Source: Voacanga thouarsii (Eukaryota; Streptophyta; Magnoliopsida; Gentianales; Apocynaceae). From it: DNA of 64,000 bases. The stretch spans positions 1,178,001 through 1,242,000 of the forward strand of contig JANUWF010001821.1 in the NCBI GenBank assembly GCA_026120185.1, written 5' to 3'. Both the position numbers and the translations under genes were made by a program. Numbering within the stretch: position 1 is the first letter of the stretch; every line of letters starts with the position of its first letter. The notes below the pieces were generated by a model that had not been told where the DNA came from, searched no databases, and worked only from the letters and a program-made list of their open reading frames with translations. This document shows, piece after piece, positions 22,518 to 33,046 of this stretch.

Positions 22518-24028
22518 TGATAGGGGCTAAAATCACCATTATTTTACTAATTATTTAAGGTTGTTTTAAAATACATTTGTTGTAATAACTAGGCATATTT
22601 TCTCCTATTTGACATTTTGCTTGTAAAAAGTATTTTTGGTAAATTGGTATAGATTTGAGTTAAAATCGAGTAGAAAGTGAACAATTCTAGAATGTACATG
22701 GCGCTAAGCCTAGCCAATGAAACAGGTGCCGGGTCTATTCTAGTCAAGAAGCAGAAATTGAGCCAATGTTTAGGGGAAACCAGAACAGACCTGGCGCTAA
22801 GTCCATTCTATCTGCAGACCAAAAATAGAGCAAACTCTAGAGGAAGAATAGAGTGCACCTGACACCAAGTGGGTTGAAGGTACTCGGCACCAAGTATGCT
22901 CTAGAAGGTAAATATTCTGTGTACGAATTTGGAAATTCTCCAATGATTTTGGTATTTTCCAAATCCTACTCAGCCAAGACTTCCTAAGGTACGTATTTAG
23001 CATCCAAGAGGCCTATAAAAGCACAAGAAAATACAAGGATTTGGAGAGATATATGGAGAGAGGTGGATTCATAAGCAAAAATTCCAAATCACTCATTGAA
23101 GGAGAGATTCATCCAATCAATGAGGATTATTCAAGAGAGTCTTCAAGGGTGAAGAAAAAGACTTATCTATGAGTATTTTCTTTTATCTTTGTCTTCTTAT
23201 TCTTAAACAATGATGTATTCAATATTTTTATTGTTATTTAACAATATTTTGGGATTCATGACTTATGTAGCAATTTAACTACTTGATCAATTTTCTATCA
23301 TTCTTGGTTTTTGATTACTTGCGATTATGGAGGAATTGATGAAGTTAGATTTTCTTCTAATTGACTTGGGAAACGACGTTATGAGTTGATTTAATTTTAT
23401 TGATTTCATATTTGTCATTGCTAAACGAACTTGGGAAACGAAGTTAAGATCAAAAAACTTAAGTAATCAAAGGTTAGTTAATTTCGCCTAGAACATAGGG
23501 TTGTTGGCTAATTTCATGTCTATAAAGAATTATGTTTAATGCATCTTTTGGTTATGTTAGTTTGATTGGAAAATCTGTAATTTAATCTAGGGGTAATGAT
23601 TCCATGGATTGAGAAAGAAGTGGAGTCTATATAAGTGAATTCATGACTTGAAAAATGATTGAATTTTGCTTTATATTCCTTCATGATGTCAAGATAATAA
23701 TTAATTGAGATAGTTGTTAAGGGATTCATTGTTATATTTTCTAAGATAATTTTCTAAATTGCATAAACCTACATTCTTGAGTTGTACATATTTCTTTATT
23801 TTTCTTTTTATTATTTTCTCACTTTTATTAGGTCGGTTAAACAATGAATGAAAAGTGATTAGTGTGTTCTTATTTCTTTAAGGATTGATACTCGTTAATT
23901 CCCTATACTATGCTTGTGATAAGTATACTTGTTCGTATGTGTATTTTGGGATTAATGTTTTAATTAAAACTTGACTAAGCGATAGATTTAAATGTGATTA
24001 TTTTTATACACCCAAAATTTACACATCA
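22518..24028 (+). mobile_element. Gypsy family A solo LTR inside the LINE
   Basis: The 1511-bp block starts TGATAGGGGC and ends TTTACACATCA, with perfect 5-bp duplication GCAGC (22513-22517 and 24029-24033). It is similar along its length to the A1 and A2 LTRs, in the opposite orientation. It has U3 modules at about 22700-22890, a TATA box (23014-23020) and no internal region. Confidence 0.93.
23014..23020 (+). promoter_or_regulatory. TATA box of the family A solo LTR
   Basis: GAGGCCTATAAAAGCACAAG, a near-perfect plant TATA context about 500 bp into the LTR and 120-310 bp downstream of the GGCGCC-like modules. The solo LTR could still act as a stray promoter reading rightward. Confidence 0.7.
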
Positions 24029-26406
24029 GCAGCGGAGTCATCGGGTTGACCCTAGGATCAAATGGTGGAAGCTTTAGGGGGGTGAAAGAACAACCTTTGT
24101 CGATAAAGTAGTTCAGGCAGATGACTAATCTTCTGATATGGATTTGGATCCAGATACTATATGGAGAAAGATGGTTCAATGTATTAGGACAGTAACTAAG
24201 GAAGTGCTTGGTAAATCAAAACAAAGAGTACCACTAAACAAGGACACATCATGGTAGAACAAGGAAGTGAAAGAAGTCATAAGAAGAAAAGGAGAATGCT
24301 ATAGAAACTTAGAGAAGTGCAGAAGTGATGAAAAGTTTGAGAAATATAAGGTCGCGAAAACAAAAGCTAAAGAAGTTGTTAAAAAAACAAGATCCACAAT
24401 TTTCAATGATTTATATAAAAAGTTGGATACTAAAGATGGGGAGAAGAATATATATAGATTGGCACGTTTCAGGAGAAGAAGACTAGAGATATTAATGTGG
24501 TGAAATATGTGAAGGACGACAACCATGGAGTTTTGGTTAAAGACGAAGAAATCAATGAGAGATAGAGGTCCTATTTTGATAAGTTATTTAACGGGAATCA
24601 AGTTCAAGTTCTGAATGTGCATAGCCTTGTGATTTCGAACAAAAAGATTAACTGTGCATGTATTCATTATATTTAGAAGCATGAAGTTTAAGAGGCCCTT
24701 AAAAAGATAAGACCAAAAAAGGCAGTGGGACCAGATAGCATACCGATCAAGGTTTGGAAGTGTTTAGAAGAGATATGTATTGTGTGGTTGACAAGTATGT
24801 TCAACAAGATATATAAAGTTAATAAGATACCTACAATGTAGAGGAAGAGTACTCTAATTCCTTTGTATAAAAATAAAGGGGATGTTCAAGATTGTACCAA
24901 TTACTGTGGGATTAAACTCATGAGTCATACTATGAAGCTTTGGAATAGAGTAATTGAACAGAGGTTAAGAGGCATTGTACAGATTTCAGATAATCAATTT
25001 GGTTTTATGCCTAAACGTTCCACTACGGAGGTAATTCATTTATTACGGCAGATGATTGAATATTATAGGGAAAGAAAGAAAGATTTGTATATGGTATTTA
25101 TTGACCTGGAGAAAGCCTATGACAAGATGCCTAAAAAAGTAGTTTGGTGGGTGCTGACCAAGAAAGGTGTATTGCTAAAGTATATAACTCTCATTAAAGA
25201 TATGTATGAAGTAGCATGTACAAGTTAAAGAGTTGTGCTGGAGTGACTGTAGAGTTTCCTATTACTATTAGGGTGCATCAAGGATCAACGCTTAGCTATT
25301 TCCTCTTTGCGACCGTTATAGATGAGTTAACTTGAACTATACAGGAGGTTGTGTCATGGTATATGTTGTTGATAGATGAGATTCGAGTCGGTGTAAATGT
25401 TAAATTAGAGTTATGGCAACAAACATTGGAATCCAAGGGCTTCAGAATTAGTAGGAGTAAAATGGAGTATATGGAATACAAGTTCAGTATTAGCAGATAT
25501 ATAGTTTAGAGTGTAACTTTAGATGGTTGAGATATACCAGTAGGTGATTGCTTCCAATATCTATGATCTATTATTCAGAAAAATGAAGAGCTTGATGGCG
25601 ACGTTGTACACTGAGTTACGGCGGGTTGGTTGAAATAGAAAAGTGCAACTGGTATTCTATATGATCTTAATATACCATTGAACTTAAAGGGAAAGTTCTA
25701 TAGAACAACCGTAAGACTTACTTTGCTATATGGCATGGAATGTTGGGCAATTAAAATGTGTCATATTCATAAAATGAAAGTAGATGAGATGCATATGTTA
25801 TGGTAGATGTGTGGGTATACTAGAAAGAATAGAGTCAGAAATGAGACCGTTAGGGAAAATGTGAGAGTGGCATCTATTGAGGAGAAGATGAGAGAAAGAC
25901 GCTTGCGTTGGTTTAGACGTATACAGAGAAGACTAAGAATGCTCATGTTAGAAGGATTGAGGGAGTGAGGGAGGTAGGATAGGTTAAATAGAGGTAAAGG
26001 TAAGCTTAAAGCAACATGGATAAATGTGATTATGAGAGATATGTCTTTGTTAGATTTAGATAAAAGTATGACAGTTGATAGAAGGAAGTGAAGAGAGAGG
26101 ATTCATGTGGATGACTACACAAAGCCTGGTATTGGTTTATGTAGCCGACCCCAAGTTTCTTGGGACTAAGGCTTAGTTTGTTGTTATTATTGTATAATAT
26201 ATAAAATACATATAATGTAAAATATATGTGTGATAGGCCGTGTAGGCCTAGCCAAGGGCGGGGATCATGTAATCCTCATCCCCGACCCACCCCGCCCCTA
26301 GTTGACGGGCTAAGGAATGAAGCCCGTCCCTACTTAAATCAAGGAATTCCCGACCCAATCGAGTCAAATCGGGTCTCCAATTTAAGTGGGGATATTGCCA
26401 TTCTCA

Positions 26407-26630
26407 GGCAAGATAGGTTAGATAGAGGTAAAGACAGGTTTAAGAATATAAGAATGGAGGTGATTATGAGAGATATATCTTTATTGGTTTTGAATAAAAG
26501 TATGATGGTGGATAGAAAGAAGTGGAAGGGGAAGATTCATGTGGATGACCACATATAGTCTTGTATTAGTTCATGTAACCAACCCTAAGTTACTTGGGAT
26601 TAAGGATTAGTTTGTTATTATTGTTGTATA
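26407..26630 (+). mobile_element. RTE-type LINE 3' fragment, right part
   Basis: Continues the fragment at 20885-20991. It is alignable with 25975-26196 of the complete LINE (AGATAGGTTAGATAGAGGTA, AAGATTCATGTGGATGACC) and ends with the same TTTGTTATTATTGTTGTAT tail. It dates the hAT-like insertion as later than this LINE copy. Confidence 0.72.
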
Positions 26631-26639
26631 ATTTGTTTC

Positions 26640-27769
26640 CCAGTAGAAAATTTCTAGTTCTGTCCCTGCATTCAGTTAATGAATATTTTGAATCAATCTA
26701 AAGCCATAAAACTAAATATTGTTTAGTTGAATAGTTTCTCTATGAAAAATTTTTGGTTGCTTTTATTTTTTTGGAGTTTTTTTTTTTTTTTGTTCCTTTT
26801 TTTATCCTCAAAGAAAAATATATGAGATTGAAGGATTTTCTCTGTACAAAAGTACACAAAAAAAACATAGCCAAGAAATATACACTGATTAATACCCAAA
26901 CTATAACCTAACAAGTAACGACCCATTAGAATAAGTATTGAAATGCATTTACAGTGCCATTGAGTAGTTTTGAAGTGTATAAATTTTAATAAATCAGCTT
27001 CAATTGACAAAAATTTCATATATTTTTTCGGATGTCCAAAAATAGTGTATTTAAGCCGAATAAAATAGGAGGGGTAGGAAGTTATCGGAGAAGAGAAAGA
27101 CACTTTGGGATAAAGATGTAATTATATAAATGAAATAAGTGTTATGTTTATGAGTTTGAGCTTGATAATCGAATATTATTTGAGTTCATTCGATTAATAA
27201 TTAAGTTCGAATTTATGTTTGAATTTGTTTGATTGTTGTTTGATAATTTTCAACTATCTGTTTGTGTTTGAGTTCCAAAAAATGGATTAGTATTCAGGTT
27301 TGAATTTTTTGAATTTAAGTTCATTTATTTCATACTTTTATGTTGAAATGTTATTAAAAATTAAAAATTATTTAAAAAATTCAAGTCTAAATAAATCCAA
27401 ATAGGCACTCCTAATCAAAATCTAATTTAAATATAATAGTTTACATATGTATAGTAGTAATATGAACATTAAAGAAGAAAAAGATACATAGAATATATAT
27501 ATAATTATTTACAATTTTTTCATTTGATAACTAAACGAATTTGAATGTTTAGGAACTTACTCGATTCTAATAGATTAATAACCGAGGTAAATTTTATATT
27601 CAAACTCGAACCAATTACTAATTAAACAAACTCAAATAAATTTTTATTTATAAACATTCGGTTCGATTAGCAACTCTACTTTACGATAAAAGAGAAAAAG
27701 GGGTGCATTTTAAGGGCCATTTGCCACCTTAAATAGTGATAAACATTGTTTCTTGATCGCCAAAGCAAT
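26640..27769. other. Unassigned AT-rich stretch, possible degraded MITE
   Basis: No gene is recognised. From about 27130 to 27690 the two ends carry loosely inverted motifs (TGTTTATGAGTTTGAGCTTG against the complement of AAACATTCGGTTCGATTAG), which suggests an old hairpin element. No TSD could be fixed. Confidence 0.35.
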
Positions 27770-28250
27770 ATTAGTTTTAACTTTGATTTTTATACATGTG
27801 ATGGAAAAGTTGGGGCCTTTGGCAAGGGGATCTTTTATCACCAGGTCTATACATTCTTCCACAAGAAATTGTATCTAGGGGATTAAATGTGATGATGCAT
27901 ACGAGACTATTTATTCTTACAAAGTTTCAGGCTCATGTTTTCCTATTTCTGATCTTAGTTTTATTTATGACATTTTGATTTTCATCAGGGGTTCAAAGAA
28001 AGCACTTGAGGCAATTATGAGAATTCTCCATGATTATGAGATGGTATCTGGACAATTAATTAACATTTAGAAGAGTTCATTTATTATCTGGACAATTAAT
28101 TAACATTTAGAAGAGTTCATTTATTGCATCTCGGAAAGCATCTCCTTCTTGGATCTTGTAGAAATATAAAATGATAATTGATAACAATTTACATGACAGT
28201 AATGATATAGTCTACAATCGAATAACTCAATATGCATTTATTTTTTAATA
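27770..28250 (+). pseudogene. L1-type LINE reverse transcriptase fragment
   Basis: Translation at about 27930-28110 gives ISDLSFIYDILIFIRGSKK followed by ALEAIMRILHDYEMVSGQL and KSSFIASRKA. This is the segment after the catalytic box in plant L1 reverse transcriptases, with the F-A-D-D box altered to F-I-Y-D. Upstream wording is poor. A 40-bp tandem duplication (28045-28124) shifts the frame. Only a fragment remains. Confidence 0.6.
28045..28124 (+). repeat. 40-bp tandem duplication in the L1 fragment
   Basis: Two identical adjacent copies (28045-28084 and 28085-28124), each starting TATCTGGACAATTAATTAAC. The length is not a multiple of three, so it breaks the reading frame. Confidence 0.93.
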
Positions 28251-28256
28251 CTCACA

Positions 28257-28598
28257 CATTGGGGAAATCAAAACGGGGATATTTAGTGATAACAAAAAAA
28301 AAAAAAAAACCGAACATGAAGGATAAAATAAGGTACAAAATATTTATATGGTACGACTTATCCAACCAAGTCTATGTCCACGATGAAAATTACGAAACAC
28401 TTTATTAACAGTCATTAGGAGATTTACATTAGATATTCTCGATATTTTTCTCAAATCCTATCTCACACTACTTATACGCTCACTTAATCTACACCTATAG
28501 GCCCCATAACACTAGATATACAGAACAAATTAGGATTCTTTAAAAGTTCATGACTTCATCTATATATAGGTACCAAGTTATAAAACTCCTAATCAACA
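28257..28598 (-). repeat. 3' LTR of the short Copia-type element
   Basis: About 342 bp, ending TAATCAACA at the right. It shares with the other LTR GGATATTTAG, GATTTACATTAGATATTC-like and CTATATATAGG blocks. The last is a TATA-like motif in both copies. Confidence 0.7.
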
Positions 28599-29720
28599 TG
28601 AGATATAGTAAGAGTAGCTTTCTAATTCTAAATACATAGGACAATTGTAACTTCCTAATTCTAAATACATTAAGAATATCTTTTCAAGCAAACTACTTTG
28701 TCCTAGTCTGATTAGGAATGCAAGACAAAACTCCATAATTTTTACCTTAGCTTGTATTCCACCTTCGCCAGCCTTTAGGGTATGTAACAATATTAAAGTC
28801 ATAATTTTCTTGATTCCATTGACCTTCACAACTACTAAAATTTCATTGGTTACCCAACTACACATCTGAATTAGTATAATCCCATCAGACTCAATTATTA
28901 CCAATTCAACTTGGTTAATAATCATGTAATTGCCCCTGAGTCCAACACAATCTATTGACTCGCATGAGAAAGCTTCGATCTTTTTTCGCCGTTGCAAAAT
29001 TTCTCCTCACACCACTATCTACCCCGTAAAAATCATTGTGCACTCTTCTTCTAGGTTGTTAAGGTACTTCTTTTCTTATAAATGAATACTATTACTTATA
29101 CTTCTCTCGCTATGCTGGGATATTCTAGCCATTTGTGATTTTAAGACTCCACCTCAATTAAAAATTGCAACAAGTGCAATCCTACTGGCTCAAGAAAATT
29201 AGATTTCTCATCTTTAAGGCATCCTGTCACACCACCTAAAATGCGTTCCACTCTAAGAAGTCATTTGGAGATAACATCCAAAATCTAAAATCTATCCGAG
29301 AAGAAGTATTCATATGCTTAAACACTATGAGAATATCTTTGCATATGCCAGTGTTATCGTACCTCCATTGCAAATCCTTATTTTTCCTTTTCCAATGAGC
29401 ACATAGCCATTCATGGTAACTGTAACCATTATTCTTTCCTTTAATTGTGTAACCTGGATGTACCTATTCAAAACTACTGTTAGACACTTTTGGTCCATAA
29501 CCTATCCGGTTCATGTAAGGTGTACAACTACATGAGTAACTTTATGGCATCTAACAACCTCTGTCCACATATAACACCAGTCAATAAAACAAATATTGAC
29601 CAATATGCCCTGCCTAAGAGATTCATGTTTCTCTATCTTCTACTTCTTAAGCTAATCTTCACATCGATTTTCACCATCTCAAAATCCCAAAACCCAAAAC
29701 TATAGAAACCTAGGAATTAG
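28599..29720 (-). other. Internal region of the short Copia-type element
   Basis: No recognisable protein domain. The longest minus-strand frame (28997-28593, 134 codons) has no family motif I can name. It may be a gag remnant or non-coding. Confidence 0.4.
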
Positions 29721-29732
29721 GCTCTCATACCA
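29721..29732 (-). other. Primer binding site (tRNA-iMet type)
   Basis: The minus strand reads TGGTATGAGAGC, one mismatch from the standard Copia site TGGTATCAGAGC. It is two bases from the LTR end CCCTAACA. Confidence 0.85.
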
Positions 29733-29734
29733 CT

Positions 29735-30055
29735 TGTTAGGGAAATATAGACCAGGATATTTAGCGATAACAAAAAAAATAAATATGAAGAATAAAATCA
29801 GATACAAAAGATTTATGTGGTTCGATTTATCCAACCAAGCCTACGTCTACAGTGAAGAACACGAAACACTTTATTAACAGTCACCAGAAAATTTACATAA
29901 GGTATTCTTGGTATTTTTTCAAACCTTGTCTCGCACTACTTATACACTCACCTAACTTATACCCATACACTGCATAATACTAGATACATAGAACAAATCA
30001 AGACCCTTTAAAAGTTTATGACTCTACCTATATATAGGCACCAAGTCATAAGACT
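29735..30055 (-). repeat. 5' LTR of the short Copia-type element, truncated
   Basis: Starts TGTTAGGGAAATATAGACC (plus strand view) and is alignable with 28257-28598. The outer dozen bases are replaced by the start of Gypsy element 3 at 30056. Confidence 0.68.
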
Positions 30056-30270
30056 TGATAATTATTCATTATATGCATATTTTACATATCATTTGTTCTT
30101 CATAGTCTTTAAAATTCATTTTAGATTGCTATTTAATCCCTTATTTTCTCCTTATTTAATATAGGTTGCAATAAATTAAAATTAGAAGTGGATTCAAGGA
30201 GAAAAAAAATTGAAAAATAGCTAAATTAAAGTAACACGGCGACATGCAAATTGACTTCTATGGCACCGTG
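30056..30270 (+). repeat. 5' LTR of Gypsy element 3, first part
   Basis: Starts TGATAATTATTC, in keeping with the TGATA starts of the related LTRs. It ends inside a CACGG/CACCGTG palindromic module where element 2 inserted, and continues at 45396. Confidence 0.62.
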
Positions 30271-32202
30271 TGATTAGGCCTAAATATACATATCTTGTCC
30301 TAGTTATTTGAGGATATTTTGTGATACTTATGATATAATAACTAGTTATATTCCTTCGTATTTGATATTTCATTTATAGAAAAAATTTTCTATGATTTTA
30401 TATGAAAATATGTGAATTTGGAGTTAATTGGAGAGATTACAGTGAAGACCCGATATCAGGACAAGAAGACTAACCCAGCGCCAGACCAAGTTTGGAGAAA
30501 GAATGGAAAAAATAGAGGAAAATTGGTAGAAAACAGAGAAAACCATAATTGTCCTAATTGAGTGAAAAAAACTAATGTAAAGCCTTGGGAGGATGTATGG
30601 CATCCGCAGGAGGCTCAACAAAGAGAATCACGGCTCGACTAGTAGCGGCTAAGCAAAACAAAGAAGGAAGGAAAGAAGCTCAACGGCTCGGCAACTCGGG
30701 CAAGCCGATCACTGAACAAACAAACAAATGAACAAAACAAGCACAATCTGCGAGTGGATCAATTTTATCCTTGGCCGGTAGCAACAAGACAAGCCACGGA
30801 ACATAGAAGAACAAAAGGGGATATGGGCTTCACGGCTCAGGAAGTGGCTCGGCGGCTTCAGTGAGAAGAAAAAGGTATTAGCTTGGGAGGCTTCACGGCT
30901 CGGATGGTTTCAATTCTTCCTTGGATCTGGCTTCAACTGGGATCGAATGACTTAGTAGATTTAGCAACTCGGCTCAATTCTTCAGTGGCTTCGATAGCAA
31001 AGATAAGAAGGATATAGCTTGGGTTTCAGTGGCTTAGCTTCGTGGCTTTAATCAAAAGAATGGCTTAATGACTTGCGATGGCTCAAAATTAGCTCGTGTC
31101 AGTTTAAGAAGGTGGACTTTAGTAGGACCTATATAAAAATTTTAGAAGCTATTTCAGATTAGGAAATTACTTCTTCTTGGTGTAGGATTTTTAGGAAGTT
31201 CATTAGCTATAAATATTGTCCAGTCACGTTAGAAAAAAGGTGTGCACAATGTGGATCATTAGACATATATTTTAGAGTTCACTACCATTAATATTTTCTC
31301 TAAAGATATCACTCAAGAAGCATTGATTTTGGAAGAGTTTTCATTAAAAGTTGAAGGGCGTGTCTATGAGTACCTATTTCCTTCCTTTGTTTTTTTATCT
31401 ATAACAATAATGAGTTTAATTCTTTAATTGTAATTTGATATTTTTCTTTGGATTTATGATTTTGAATTAATTTAATCTTTTAATCCATTGATTTTTATTT
31501 TTGGTATTTGATTACTTGTTATTATTTGTGAATTGATGAATTTCCTTTTAATTGACTTAAGAACCGACGTTAGGAGTTGATTTAATTTCATTAATTTTTT
31601 ATTTTTTATTTATTAATGGACTGGAAAAACAAAATTAAGAACAAAGAACCAAAGTAATTAAAGAGTGGTAGATTTTTCCTAGAGTGTAGGGTTATTAGCT
31701 AATTTCATGTTCATTATCGCCTAGAGTATAGGGATAATTGTTGAGAAATGAGTTTAATGCATCTTTTGATTGTTTTGGTTTGATTGAAAAATCTGCTAAA
31801 TTGACTCAAAAATAGTAAGTCCATGACTTGGGAAATGACTGGATTCTATTTTAATTCTTTCATGGTGCCAAGATAATAATTGATTGAGATGATTGCTAAG
31901 TAATTCATGGTTATGTCTTCAAGAATATTTTTCTAATTACATATTCTTTTCTCCTTGAGTTATATATATTTTTATCTTTACTTTTCCTTTTTATTCTCTT
32001 CTTATTTTATTGGTTAAACAATAGAGAATTGAGTAAAGTAAGGTGGGAGTCTAAGTTCCTATGGATTCAATACTCACTATTCCCTATACTATATGATGGG
32101 TATACTTACCCGTATGTGTAGTTTTAGTAATTAGAATTTTAATTAAAGCCTAACTGATTGTGGACTTTGTTGATAATATTTTACACTAAAAAACACGCAA
32201 CA
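30271..32202 (+). repeat. 5' LTR of Gypsy element 2
   Basis: 1932 bp, from TGATTAGGCC to ACACGCAACA. The U3 part has GCGCCAGACC-type wording near 30440-30490 and repeated CACGGCTC/GGCTCGGC segments. A TATA box lies at 31130-31138. The part after it (31400-31900) is clearly related to U5 of family A, while U3 is not. Confidence 0.88.
31130..31138 (+). promoter_or_regulatory. TATA box of the element 2 LTR
   Basis: GGACCTATATAAAAATTTT. The 3' LTR has GGATCTATACAAAAATTTC at the equivalent place (about 44310), a TATA box weakened by one change. Confidence 0.65.
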
Positions 32203-32208
32203 AGTTTT

Positions 32209-32226
32209 TAACGCCATTGCCGGGGA
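32209..32226 (+). other. Primer binding site (tRNA-Asp type) of element 2
   Basis: TAACGCCATTGCCGGGGA, 15 of 18 matches to the complement of the tRNA-Asp 3' end, with the 6-base AGTTTT spacer after the LTR. Confidence 0.85.
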
Positions 32227-33041
32227 CAGGTACTATATGAAACACTCGAATCTTGTTGATTTTGCCTTTGTTGTATTTGTAAATATCACTAACTTTTGTT
32301 TTTAGGTACTTTGTGAATATTTGTGTTTTTTATATGCTTTTATTTTTTATTTGTTTAAATTTTTACTTGTTTTATTTTTCTTTTTGATTTGTTCTTTGTT
32401 TTTCTTTGAGCACAAGGTTAAAGTCATCATCACAGGCAATCAACTATGGGGCAATATGTGGCCATGGACACAAATTCAAAGGAGTCACAATGATGAGAAT
32501 TTGACAAATTTACAAGCTCGGATTGATGATTTTCGTGAGACATCACTTGAAGCCTCAATGAATTCTTTTGTTGTCAACACCAATTCCTTCCTTAGGTATC
32601 AAGATGAATCTTCCTAACGAATAAGCCATCAAAGAACACAACTAGCCAAGTTAGTTGAAAATGTCATAAAGGCCCATACACTTGAACAAGAGGACCACTA
32701 AGGAGAGGAGAGAGGATATGAGGAACAATTACACAATGTAATGGGAAAAATTTTGGATTCTATTCTCTACTCTCATAGTTCTAATTTTTCTTTGTCACAT
32801 GAATTTATAGGTACATCTCAACTCATGGAGCCGAATGACACCATTGATGATGTATGGAATTTAACATGCCTTTAGGAGTTGAATTTTTCCATGATGTATC
32901 ATAAGAAACCCTTGGGGGATGTTCACAACTCCTACCCTTTACCCCAATTTCAGGGAGGTAACTTGGTATTTGTAAATGTGGTGCAAAGTTAGGATTTCTT
33001 AATCCCATCTTTAAGATCTATATTACTAGATTCAAATGGGA
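32227..33041 (+). other. Leader and unidentified region of Gypsy element 2
   Basis: The longest frame (32321-32617, 98 codons) has a hydrophobic start and no family motif. Its latter half (RSHNDENLTNLQARIDDFR) is helix-like. It could be a vestige of a gag-type protein, but nothing identifies it. The frame breaks afterwards. Confidence 0.35.
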
Positions 33042-33046
33042 GTTTA

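Larger units (their letters stand above)
21790..26130 (+). pseudogene. RTE LINE endonuclease/reverse transcriptase relic
   Basis: The endonuclease N-terminus lies at about 21790-22517. Coding wording resumes after the solo LTR at 24034. RT segments are AVGPDSIPIKVWK (about 24720), LIPLYKNKGDVQDCTNY (about 24855), QFGFMPKRSTTEVIHLL (about 25000) and MVFIDLEKAYDKMPKK (25090-25140). At about 25355-25380 the frame reads WYMLLIDE where the family has a catalytic F/YADD box between ML and LIDE. About six codons are missing in frame, so the polymerase active site is deleted. The rest holds numerous stops. Confidence 0.82.
21577..26196 (+). mobile_element. RTE-type LINE with 14-bp TSD, interrupted by a Gypsy solo LTR
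   Basis: A perfect 14-bp duplication ATATATAAAATACA (21563-21576 and 26197-26210) bounds the element. Without the nested LTR it is about 3.1 kb, near the usual size of a full RTE element. Translation from about 21790 gives an AP-type endonuclease start (ILCLQETKWVGEK), a reverse transcriptase and the C-terminal RRLRWFRRIQRR block. The 3' end has the short TTGTTGTTATTATTG tail typical of RTE elements rather than poly-A. Many stops and frameshifts show it is dead. Confidence 0.85.
20992..26406. mobile_element. hAT-like element, expanded by nested insertions
   Basis: The left end reads TAAGAACGGCAAT and the right end, in reverse complement, TGAGAATGGCAAT. Flanks GGTAACAT (20984-20991) and GGCAAGAT (26407-26414) agree at 6 of 8 positions, as expected for an old 8-bp hAT duplication. 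Both ends are unusually GC-rich for this window, with inverted GGGCGGGGATCCCCGCC-like wording near 21090-21130 and 26255-26300. The core is AT microsatellite. Without the nested LINE it is about 0.8 kb and has no transposase. Confidence 0.6.
28257..30055 (-). mobile_element. Short Copia-type element without pol
   Basis: Direct repeats at 28257-28598 and 29735-30055 are the LTRs. An initiator-Met-type primer binding site (minus strand TGGTATGAGAGC, 29721-29732) lies next to the right one, so the element reads right to left. The internal region is only about 1.1 kb and shows no protease, integrase or RT. It is a deletion derivative or a small non-autonomous element. Its 5' LTR is cut at 30055 by the start of Gypsy element 3. 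No TSD could be confirmed. Confidence 0.72.

Noticed and set aside
26226..26558. 110-codon plus-strand frame
   Set aside because: It crosses the border between the hAT-like element and the LINE tail and reads neither in its own coding frame.
20753..26672. An outermost MITE enclosing the entire four-layer nest
   Set aside because: Its putative ends share only a loose GCA..GAC..A.CTAG pattern and no matching target duplication was found.
26723..27103. 126-codon minus-strand frame ending in a poly-Lys/Asn tail
   Set aside because: AT-rich low-complexity frame with no recognisable motif and no neighbouring exon-like signals.
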